From Deferribacteres bacterium JdFR-76 (GTDB lineage Bacteria > Zhuqueibacterota > JdFR-76), in assembly GCA_002011685.1 (NCBI GenBank), contig MTOL01000101.1:94-6615 (forward strand): a stretch of DNA of 6,522 nt, given 5' to 3'. Positions 1 to 5,936 of this stretch are shown in pieces. The position numbers and the translations under genes were made by a program. The notes under the pieces were generated by a model that did not search any database, had not been told where the DNA came from, and worked only from the letters and a program-made list of their open reading frames with translations. How positions within the stretch are numbered: the first letter of the stretch is position 1; each line of letters opens with the position of its first letter.

Positions 1-348
1 TACATATTAAATCATCCGCTTGATTTTATGAAAAACTACTTAACACGGTTTGTGAAATTTTGGAGGGTCTATCCTGACACTTTGAGCCAGAATAGAGACG
101 TCAATGCGCGGAATAAACTGATCAGCGCTCTTTTTTATATCCCATTTCTTGTGTTGGCCTTTATCGGAATGTTTCAGAATATCGGCGATTGGCGAAAAAT
201 AGCGGGGCTCTATCTGTTTGTGCTCTTTTTTGCCCTGGGATATTCGTTTTTCTCGCCTTCTATCCGCTACCGGCTACCCGTGGAACCTTACCTGATTCTG
301 TTTCTGGCTGCTGCAGCTGAAAACATTTTTCTGCGCAAAAGATTGTAG
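1..348 (+). CDS. C-terminal part of a GT39/ArnT-like membrane glycosyltransferase (5' truncated by window edge)
   Basis: The reading frame is open from base 1 to the TAG at 346-348, so this is the last 115 codons of a longer gene. The ATG at 28 is internal, because coding-like sequence (YILNHPLDF) precedes it. The visible part has an amphipathic stretch rich in Trp, Tyr and Phe, then three hydrophobic segments: LISALFYIPFLVLAFIGMF, then IAGLYLFVLFFALGYSFF, then EPYLILFLAAAAENIF. The motif SPSIRYRLPVEPYL just before the last helix resembles the R-(Y/F)-R-hP-hEPhh motif that ends many GT39/PMT/ArnT-type transferases, which move a sugar from a polyprenyl-phosphate donor to an acceptor on the periplasmic face. 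The catalytic N-terminal half, including the acidic residues of the first loop, is outside the window, so the assignment rests on the tail alone. Another polytopic glycan-pathway protein is possible. No terminator follows. The next gene starts 98 bases downstream on the same strand. Confidence 0.7.
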   Translation, partial: YILNHPLDFMKNYLTRFVKFWRVYPDTLSQNRDVNARNKLISALFYIPFLVLAFIGMFQNIGDWRKIAGLYLFVLFFALGYSFFSPSIRYRLPVEPYLILFLAAAAENIFLRKRL

Positions 349-384
349 CCGGATGTCTCTGATGGTCTGGATTTTGCAATATTG

Positions 385-417
385 AAGGAGGTATGGCTGA
401 TGGGTGGTGAATTTTAG
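385..417 (+). other. Strong Shine-Dalgarno with a five-codon mini-ORF (possible leader peptide)
   Basis: AAGGAGG at 385-391 is the best Shine-Dalgarno match I found in the window. It sits 8 bases ahead of an ATG at 400, which reads M-G-G-E-F and stops at TAG 415-417. A second ATG at 393, too close to the Shine-Dalgarno, reads M-A-D-G-W-stop. Neither joins the downstream gene at 447: the ATG at 400 is out of frame and the ATG at 393 is in frame but stops at 408-410. It could be a translated leader, a decayed gene start, or chance. The spacing is good, but a peptide this short cannot be called a gene from sequence alone. Confidence 0.3.
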
Positions 418-432
418 GCTGCAAATTAGGTG

Positions 433-438
433 AGAGGA
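433..438 (+). promoter_or_regulatory. Ribosome binding site of the DUF4091/GH123-like gene
   Basis: AGAGGA lies 8 bases before the ATG at 447. No other start codon in this frame lies between the upstream in-frame stop (TGA 408-410) and 447, so this site fixes the start. The resulting N-terminus is a normal signal peptide. Confidence 0.6.
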
Positions 439-446
439 AAAAACGT

Positions 447-2240
447 ATGCTTACAAAATTGTATTCCATAAACAGAATTGTTGCCAGAGGGATTGCAGTT
501 TTTTGGACTGTGCCTTTCCTAATCGCAGGGCAAGCATTTTCGCAGGATTTTGATATTGGCATTGAGTCATCGATGAGAAAAGTGTTTATTAAAAACGATA
601 TAGAACGATTTCGGGGGAATCTTACCACCCAGGCATCTTTGTCGCTTGCGAAGAACGAATATGAAAGTATCCAAGTGGTGGTAATTGCAAAGAAGGATCT
701 CTCGGAAGTCAGGGTTGTTCCTTCCACCAGCTCAAGTTTGCGGGTCACAGCTTATCCGGTGGGGTATGTGTATGTTTCCACTCCCACCCAAGGTTTCGAT
801 GCGTCCCGGGTCGGCTGGTATCCGGATCCGATCTTAACGTTTACCGATCGGGTAAATATTAAGCAGGGAGATTATCAGCCATTCTGGGTTACGGTTTATG
901 CTCCTCCGGGAATCTCTGCCGGAACCTATCGGGTGAATTTACGAATTGTTTCCTCCAATGCGGCGGAGAAAACCGTCCAGCTGAATGTGACGGTCTGGGA
1001 TTTTACGTTACCGGATCGGATTAGTTTTCCGACCGCTCTGTCCTGGAAAGGCAAAGAATACATTGAGAGGATGTATGGAAACTCTCCCGACTGGTCCCGA
1101 AGGTCCAGCTATGCAACACTTTACGCATTGCCCGAGGAAGTTGAATTTTTGATTGATGAATACCGTTGTTTTCCTGATCGCATTTATGCAAACGGAATAC
1201 CTACACTTAGAGATTTCTATCAGCAACGTGGCTGGATCGATCCGACCAACATCGTTTCTGGTCCCATTCACATTCGCGACCGCAATGGTGTTTATTATGT
1301 CAATGACCTGGACATTCAGCTGGATGCCTTTATGGACAGTTATTTGGCCAGGCTGAAGCGGACCTATGAGTCCTTACCCCCGGGCATGCGGCCCTACGTG
1401 TATACCTATGTGCTGGATGAAGAGCCCCGGGAGTTGATGCAGGTGGGGTTGGAAAGGGTTCTGAAAAGAATCCGCCAGGAAGTTCCCGGTGTCAAGATTA
1501 TGCTGGCTTCTTTTCAGGGTATCGTTGTGGACGATCAAAACACAGTGCTGGATGATTATTTTGATATTCTTGTTTTCTGGATGTTCTGGAGCGAAGGCGG
1601 CATCCGTGCGTACAAACGGACGCAGCAAAGGCTCAATGCCAAGGGAAAACAGATTTGGTGGTACACAACGGATACATCGCCGAATTCTATCAACTGGCAT
1701 CTGGAATCTGAGCTGATCAACACCCGCCTCCTTTTCGGGATGATCAATGCCAAATTCCGGCCCGATGGGTTCCTGTACTGGGAAATTGGCGATTGGTGGA
1801 ATTCGTCCACAAAGAAGAACGACCATCCCGTCACCATTACTCAGGGTTCATATACCGATTGGGATCCAAGAATGATGCACCGGGGAAACGGGGATGGATA
1901 TCTGATCCTTCCGGGGCCGGACCGGATTATTCCAACCATCCGGCTGGCCAACCTCCGGGATGGAATGGAGGACTATGAATATTATATCCTGCTCGAAAAG
2001 TTGCGCAATCAGTCTGCCGATGCCAGCCTGGTTGCACTGGCCGATGAGCTTTTAAATGTTAGCTCCAACGTCGTTGGCAATGCTCCGATTTATCATACTT
2101 ACGATCCGCAAGTTGTTTATTCAACCCGAGAAAAAGTAGCGGCCGTGATTGTACAGCTGAAAAGTGGAGCAAAGATCGAAATTGATCTGACACCACCCAA
2201 TGCCCCCCGAGGAGTGCGGGTGAGAAAAAGTCAGGATTGA
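447..2240 (+). CDS. Secreted DUF4091 / GH123-like putative glycoside hydrolase
   Basis: A 597-residue exported protein. Residues 1-30 form a signal peptide: a basic start with K4, R10 and R14, a hydrophobic core GIAVFWTVPFLIAG, and likely cleavage after GQA30. Residues about 40-190 match the beta-sandwich N-domain of GH123-like proteins (LAKNEYESIQVVV, GDYQPFWVTVYAPPGISAGTY, VTVWDFTLPD). Residues about 195-515 form the putative TIM-barrel DUF4091/GH123 catalytic domain. It contains YVYTYVLDEEP (318-327), where D324-E325 could be the adjacent Asp-Glu pair used in substrate-assisted hydrolysis, then GFLYWEIGDWW (441-451), GDGYLILPGP and the C-terminal hallmark IRLANLRDGMEDYEYYILL. Characterised GH123 enzymes are beta-N-acetylgalactosaminidases, but most DUF4091 proteins have no proven substrate, so specificity is unknown. 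The extra Glu in DEEP leaves the pair's alignment slightly open. The C-terminus (DLTPPNAPRGVRV, 580-592) looks like the start of a fibronectin type III domain that ends abruptly. Its position between glycan-assembly genes suggests trimming or release of the polymer made here, which is inference. Confidence 0.9.
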   Translation: MLTKLYSINRIVARGIAVFWTVPFLIAGQAFSQDFDIGIESSMRKVFIKNDIERFRGNLTTQASLSLAKNEYESIQVVVIAKKDLSEVRVVPSTSSSLRVTAYPVGYVYVSTPTQGFDASRVGWYPDPILTFTDRVNIKQGDYQPFWVTVYAPPGISAGTYRVNLRIVSSNAAEKTVQLNVTVWDFTLPDRISFPTALSWKGKEYIERMYGNSPDWSRRSSYATLYALPEEVEFLIDEYRCFPDRIYANGIPTLRDFYQQRGWIDPTNIVSGPIHIRDRNGVYYVNDLDIQLDAFMDSYLARLKRTYESLPPGMRPYVYTYVLDEEPRELMQVGLERVLKRIRQEVPGVKIMLASFQGIVVDDQNTVLDDYFDILVFWMFWSEGGIRAYKRTQQRLNAKGKQIWWYTTDTSPNSINWHLESELINTRLLFGMINAKFRPDGFLYWEIGDWWNSSTKKNDHPVTITQGSYTDWDPRMMHRGNGDGYLILPGPDRIIPTIRLANLRDGMEDYEYYILLEKLRNQSADASLVALADELLNVSSNVVGNAPIYHTYDPQVVYSTREKVAAVIVQLKSGAKIEIDLTPPNAPRGVRVRKSQD

Positions 2241-2274
2241 AACCTGTGGCCACTTTTCGTTTGCTGCTTTCTAT

Positions 2275-2287
2275 TTGCCTGAGGCAA
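2275..2287 (+). terminator. Weak hairpin after the GH123-like gene (doubtful terminator)
   Basis: TTGCC-TGA-GGCAA forms a five-base-pair stem with a three-base loop, followed by TTATTT. The stem is short and the T-run is interrupted, so it is at best a weak terminator. It is the only terminator-like element I found in the 124-base gap between the GH123-like gene and the ligase/polymerase gene. I saw no convincing sigma-70-type -35/-10 pair in the gap either. Confidence 0.15.
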
Positions 2288-2355
2288 TTATTTCGGGTGA
2301 GGCGCTTCTAATCACTTCGTCCGCTTCTTTGAATGAATCGTGAGTCGGACCGATT

Positions 2356-2360
2356 AAGGA
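2356..2360 (+). promoter_or_regulatory. Ribosome binding site of the O-antigen ligase/polymerase gene
   Basis: AAGGA ends 4 bases before the ATG at 2365, a short spacing. The TTG at 2368, the second codon, would give 7 bases and is an alternative start. An in-frame TGA at 2362-2364 directly precedes the ATG, so the gene cannot begin further upstream. Confidence 0.45.
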
Positions 2361-2364
2361 CTGA

Positions 2365-3768
2365 ATGTTGTCGGTAAAAGCCGTATTATTTCTTATTCTT
2401 CTTTTCTTTTCGTTTTTTTACTTCTACAAAAAATATCAAAGGCTGGAAGACCTTCTTTTTCTGGGGCTCCTTTTTTCCGCTACTCTGCGGATCGGATACA
2501 TTTTTTACAGGTACAATGGGATTTTGCTGGTCGATATTTTTCTTGTGGCTCTTCTCTTTTTTGAAATAACCAAATACAAGAACTTCCGGTTCTTTATTCC
2601 TACCATCGGGATTCCTTTTGTTATTTTCATTCTGGTCGTAATGGCCGGGGCTGGCAGAAATTATATTCAGAAGCTCAACTATCCCCTGTCGCCCTTTTAT
2701 GATATTTGTTTCAAGAATTCTATCGCGGAAACCTCAAAGTTTATCCGTGCCTATCTGCTGCTGATTGTGGTCTTTAATTACGTTTCCTGGAAAAAGAATC
2801 TAAACATCCTATTGGATGCTTTGACTTTTGTTTTCGTTTTTCATAGCCTTGTGAGTATTCATCAGTGGCGGCTGGGCCCCGTTGGCCTTGGAATTCTGGG
2901 AGAAGTGTACGGCCGGTCTTACCGTTCCTATGGGCTGTTTCAGCACCCAAACTTTCTGGCGGACTGTCTTATTCTCGTTATTCCGGTCTTTATCCGGCTC
3001 TTCTATTTTGAAAGGACCCGGAAAAAGCTGATCCGAAATGGTATTGTTCTCGGGCTTACCTCGCTGAGTTTGTTTGTAACATTCTCCCGGGGAGCATGGA
3101 TCGGTCTATTCTTGGCTGTGACCGCAATGTTTTCTATTGATATTCTCCGGCAGAATTTTCGCAAAGTGCAGAAGGGAGCCCTTATCGTCTCCCTGCTTTT
3201 TGTGGCCCTTTTTTTGGTTCGCTATGCTCCCAAGATCCATGAGCGGTTTGTGGAAGATCTGACCCTGGAAAGGGGTAGCGCCGCCAAAATCCGGATTCCG
3301 CTTATGAAAGTGGCGTGGAATATGATTCAGGACAACCCTCTTCTTGGGGTTGGGTTGAGCAATTACAAACTATGGTCCGATAGCTATGTCTTCGAGAGTG
3401 AGCTTTATTCGAAAGAGGCGCTCTCGCAAATTACCCACAATTCGTACTTGCTTCTGGCAGCCGAGGCCGGTATTCCCGGTGCAATTCTATACCTGATGAT
3501 GATTTTTGCCGTCCTGGGCAAAGCGTTTCGAACTGGCTGGAAAAACGCGCCGCCCGCTATAAAAAACATGTCTTTCGGTATTTTCTGGGGGATGATTGCG
3601 CTGCTCATCACACTGAATTCCGGACCGGATTACATGATCCATGAGGTTTTGAACGTGTTCTGGATCATGGGCGGAATTGCCCTGGGCCTTTTTTCGCTAA
3701 AAATGAAATTTCTCAAATATTTGAAGATCCAGGCCAGACAAACGGCCATGAATTTGGCACAAACTTGA
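2365..3768 (+). CDS. O-antigen ligase / polymerase family membrane protein (Wzy_C type)
   Basis: A 467-residue polytopic inner-membrane protein with roughly 11-13 hydrophobic segments, for example residues 4-20, 28-48, 52-69, 78-94, 127-140, 148-165, 194-212, 224-240, 243-258, 270-285, 360-385, 403-417 and 428-446. Family landmarks are YGLFQHPNFLAD (189-200), FVTFSRGAWIGL (237-248, with R242), NPLLGVGLSNY (324-334) and THNSYLLLAAEAGIPG (357-372, with H358). A large polar loop at about 287-357 is presumably periplasmic. In WaaL-type ligases a periplasmic Arg and His are needed to transfer glycan from undecaprenyl diphosphate, and R242 and H358 are candidates. The same fold covers O-antigen ligases, Wzy polymerases and some protein O-oligosaccharyltransferases, and sequence alone does not separate them. 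Setting in a glycosyltransferase operon favours polymerisation or ligation of the local glycan. The epimerase gene follows after 15 bases. Confidence 0.88.
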   Translation: MLSVKAVLFLILLFFSFFYFYKKYQRLEDLLFLGLLFSATLRIGYIFYRYNGILLVDIFLVALLFFEITKYKNFRFFIPTIGIPFVIFILVVMAGAGRNYIQKLNYPLSPFYDICFKNSIAETSKFIRAYLLLIVVFNYVSWKKNLNILLDALTFVFVFHSLVSIHQWRLGPVGLGILGEVYGRSYRSYGLFQHPNFLADCLILVIPVFIRLFYFERTRKKLIRNGIVLGLTSLSLFVTFSRGAWIGLFLAVTAMFSIDILRQNFRKVQKGALIVSLLFVALFLVRYAPKIHERFVEDLTLERGSAAKIRIPLMKVAWNMIQDNPLLGVGLSNYKLWSDSYVFESELYSKEALSQITHNSYLLLAAEAGIPGAILYLMMIFAVLGKAFRTGWKNAPPAIKNMSFGIFWGMIALLITLNSGPDYMIHEVLNVFWIMGGIALGLFSLKMKFLKYLKIQARQTAMNLAQT

Positions 3769-3774
3769 TGGGCC

Positions 3775-3806
3775 AGGAAGAGAATGGTTGACTCAACAGG
3801 AAAGGA
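3775..3806 (+). promoter_or_regulatory. Two candidate ribosome binding sites for the epimerase gene
   Basis: AGGA at 3775-3778 lies 5 bases before the ATG at 3784. A second purine-rich site, AGGAAAGGA at 3798-3806, precedes an in-frame ATG at 3811. Both are usable. The 3811 start would put only four residues (MVQE) before the first beta-strand IFITGG, which is typical of the family, while 3784 adds nine polar residues. Confidence 0.4.
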
Positions 3807-4758
3807 AAAGATGGTGCAGGAGAAAATTTTTATCACAGGCGGACTTGGATTTCTGGGTTCCAATTTGACGCTGGCGCTTCTCGAAAAAGGGAACCGTGTT
3901 GCCGTATATGACAATCTTTTTACCGGGAAGCGAGAATTCCTCGGCGATCTGGCAGATGAAATTGAACTCTTCGAAAACGATATCCGCGATGGCGATGCCG
4001 TCGTCCGGGCTATGCAGGCATTTCGGCCCACGGTGGTCTTTCATCTTGCCGCGCTCCACTATATTCCTTACTGCAATGCCAACCCGCTGGAAACGATCGA
4101 AGTAAACGTAAAAGGCACAGAAGCCGTCCTTCAGGCCATTAAAAAGACCGACAGCGTAAGAAAACTGGTTTATGCTTCGACGGCTGCAGTATATTCGATT
4201 TCGGATCGCCCGCACCGGGAAAGTTCCGAAACCAATCCAGTGGATATTTATGGAAACACCAAATATTTCGGGGAACACCTTGTAAGAACATTTTGCGAAG
4301 AAACGGGTGTTCAGTGCTACGTTGCACGTCTGTTTAATATTTACGGACCGCACGAGACCAATCCGCATGTAATTCCGGCCATTCTGGAGCAACTCCGTGA
4401 CTCCACTGAGATTTTCCTGGGGAATCTGCATCCCAAGCGGGACTACATCTACGTACAGGATGTGGTAGAGGCGCTTTTGTGTATGAACGGGCTGGACAAC
4501 GGGTCTTTCTACACTTTTAATGTGGGAACGGGGCAGGAATTTTCGGTGCAGGAACTTGTGGAGGCGGTGGAAAGGATAATTCAGAAAAAGATCACCATCC
4601 GCCAGGATGAGAAACGGACCCGAAAAGTGGATCGGCTTCACCTCGTTGCGGACATTACCCGTTTGCAAGAGGCTACGGGCTGGCAACCGCGATATGATCT
4701 CCAATCGGGCTTGAGGAGTCTGATTCAAGCCGAATATCCGGAGTTGCTTGAGTCATGA
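3784..4758 (+). CDS. NAD-dependent nucleotide-sugar epimerase/dehydratase (extended SDR, GalE-like)
   Basis: A 324-residue cytoplasmic enzyme, or 315 if it starts at the ATG at 3811, a usual length for extended SDRs. The Rossmann nucleotide-binding motif is ITGGLGFLG (17-25, GxxGxxG). D43 in VYDN should hold the NAD ribose, and D66 in ENDIRD contacts the adenine. HLAA is at 87-90. The active site has S132/T133 in YASTAAVY and Y156-xxx-K160 in IYGNTK. ARLFNIYGP (181-189) and RDYIYVQDVVEA (219-230) are typical of UDP-sugar epimerases and dehydratases. It probably interconverts or modifies a UDP-hexose feeding the glycosyltransferases downstream. The segment after HLAA (LHYIPYCNANP) differs from the usual GalE VSVP-type loop, so the substrate is not predicted. 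Its stop codon overlaps the start of the next gene, which suggests translational coupling. Confidence 0.92.
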   Translation: MVDSTGKEKMVQEKIFITGGLGFLGSNLTLALLEKGNRVAVYDNLFTGKREFLGDLADEIELFENDIRDGDAVVRAMQAFRPTVVFHLAALHYIPYCNANPLETIEVNVKGTEAVLQAIKKTDSVRKLVYASTAAVYSISDRPHRESSETNPVDIYGNTKYFGEHLVRTFCEETGVQCYVARLFNIYGPHETNPHVIPAILEQLRDSTEIFLGNLHPKRDYIYVQDVVEALLCMNGLDNGSFYTFNVGTGQEFSVQELVEAVERIIQKKITIRQDEKRTRKVDRLHLVADITRLQEATGWQPRYDLQSGLRSLIQAEYPELLES

Positions 4759-5933
4759 AGGATTTATCGCTATCCAGAAACCTGCGTGTTGCCGTAGTGG
4801 GACCTTATCCAGTGGATCCGGCCCGTCCGGTTGGAGGAATTCACAGTGTGGTTTATAACCTGGTGCATTCTCTAAAGGACCGGGTGGAATTCCACATTGT
4901 CACGGTCAATCACGACCCGGATGAAAGGATCGTCGAGGAAGAAGGGATCCGGCTGCACTGCCGAACTTTCAGCAAAAAGGCCGGACAGTTTCTTCTCTAC
5001 CGGCCGGAACGGAAATGGATCCGGCATGAAATCGCTTCGATTCGGCCAGATCTCGTTCATGTCCACGGGACCGACATGTATGGCGTAGCCGGTATGGATG
5101 GGGTTCATCCTGCCGTTCTTACTGTTCACGGCATTCTTTTTAAGGAGGCAAAGATTCAGGATCCCAATTTAAGTCCGGTGTCGCGCCTCCAGTACCGGGC
5201 GAAGTGGTGGTTCAATGCACGTTTTGAGAAAAAAACCCTCAGGCGGGCCAGGGACATTATTGTTATTTCGCCGTATGTGGCCGATGCTATCCGGCATCTC
5301 ACGTCGGCCCGGTTTCACTATATCGACAATCCGGTTCATCCCGGATTTTTTGCTATTGAGGACCAGACCATATCTGGGCGTGTCCTTTTTGTGGGAATGA
5401 TTCGCGCACGGAAAGGACTGCTACATCTGGTGAAAGCTGTTCATCTTGCTGCAAAGCAAGTCCCACAAATTCACCTGCATGTGGTAGGTAAAGTATTTGA
5501 ACCGGACTACATGCAGCTGATTTCCGATTTTATCGAACAGCAAGGGCTGAAGGACCGGATCATTTTTAGAGGAAGGGTCTCCGAGGAAGAGCTATACCGG
5601 GAGTTTGCGGAATGTTCGCTCCTCTGTCTGCCGTCTGTGGAAGAATCATCGCCCATGGTGGTGGAACAGGCCATGGCAGCGGGCAAACCGGTTGTGGCAT
5701 CCCGTGTTGGGGGAATTCCCTATCTGGTGGAGGATGGGAAATCCGGTTATTTGGTAGATTATGCCGACGAGAAAGGCCTGGCAAACGCCCTTATGAAAAT
5801 TTGTTCCGATCCGGATACACAGAAACGGATGGGGCAAAGAGGTAGAGAGATCGCCTGCCAGCGTTTTGATCCTGCACGCATTGCCGAAAAAACCCTGGAG
5901 GTGTACAGGAAGGTAGCCTCTCGGGGAGTTTAG
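4755..5933 (+). CDS. GT4-family glycosyltransferase (GT-B fold)
   Basis: A 392-residue cytoplasmic or membrane-associated enzyme that should transfer a sugar from a nucleotide donor with retention of configuration. The N-terminal acceptor domain starts LRVAVVGPYPVDPARPVGGIH; G27-G28 form the glycine loop, and VHVHGTD (101-107) and LTVHG (122-126) are typical GT4 strands. The linker IDNPVHPGFF (190-199) leads into the donor domain GRVLFVGMIRARKGLLHLVKAV (208-229). GRVSEEELYREFAECSLLCLPS (273-294) precedes the E-x7-E signature (E296 to E304 in EESSPMVVEQAMAAG), then VVASRVGGIPYLVEDGKSGYLV. Length and domains are complete. The ATG overlaps the epimerase stop as ATGA, and only a weak GGAG at 4740-4743 precedes it, so translation is probably coupled. 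Donor and acceptor cannot be read from sequence. A terminator-like hairpin lies inside the gene at 5328-5351. Confidence 0.94.
   Translation: MKDLSLSRNLRVAVVGPYPVDPARPVGGIHSVVYNLVHSLKDRVEFHIVTVNHDPDERIVEEEGIRLHCRTFSKKAGQFLLYRPERKWIRHEIASIRPDLVHVHGTDMYGVAGMDGVHPAVLTVHGILFKEAKIQDPNLSPVSRLQYRAKWWFNARFEKKTLRRARDIIVISPYVADAIRHLTSARFHYIDNPVHPGFFAIEDQTISGRVLFVGMIRARKGLLHLVKAVHLAAKQVPQIHLHVVGKVFEPDYMQLISDFIEQQGLKDRIIFRGRVSEEELYREFAECSLLCLPSVEESSPMVVEQAMAAGKPVVASRVGGIPYLVEDGKSGYLVDYADEKGLANALMKICSDPDTQKRMGQRGREIACQRFDPARIAEKTLEVYRKVASRGV
5328..5351 (+). terminator. Terminator-like hairpin with T-run inside the GT4 coding sequence
   Basis: AATCCGG (5328-5334), a six-base loop TTCATC, and CCGGATT (5341-5347) make a perfect seven-base-pair stem. 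It runs into six consecutive T residues (5346-5351). This has the shape of a small rho-independent terminator but lies in the conserved coding segment DNPVHPGFF. Active translation would be expected to suppress it, so it may be chance. Confidence 0.25.
5925..5928 (+). promoter_or_regulatory. Ribosome binding site of the last glycosyltransferase gene
   Basis: GGAG lies 8 bases before the ATG at 5937 and within the last codons of the preceding GT4 gene. This supports 5937 as the start and co-translation of the two genes. Confidence 0.55.
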
Positions 5934-5936
5934 CTC

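Noticed and set aside
375..383. Possible extended -10 promoter (TGC followed by AATATT) upstream of the GH123-like gene
   Set aside because: Only four of six positions match the consensus and I see no -35 element at a suitable distance, so it is not distinguishable from chance.
260..748. A 162-codon - strand frame spanning the 349-446 gap
   Set aside because: It overlaps the end of the GT39-like gene and the signal peptide region of the GH123-like gene, and has no recognisable motif or family-like composition.
1374..1826. A 150-codon - strand frame inside the GH123-like gene
   Set aside because: It is antisense to the conserved barrel domain and its translation resembles no known family.
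2203..2208. Run of six C residues as a frameshift or sequencing-error site that cut off an Fn3 domain
   Set aside because: The Fn3-like motif reads through in the same frame on both sides of the run, and the alternative frames downstream give no Fn3 sequence.
3793..4728. A 311-codon open frame on the - strand, opposite the epimerase gene
   Set aside because: It lies wholly antisense to a gene with intact SDR motifs. Its translation shows no recognisable domain and is rich in Arg, Phe and His in the manner of a reverse-complement shadow.
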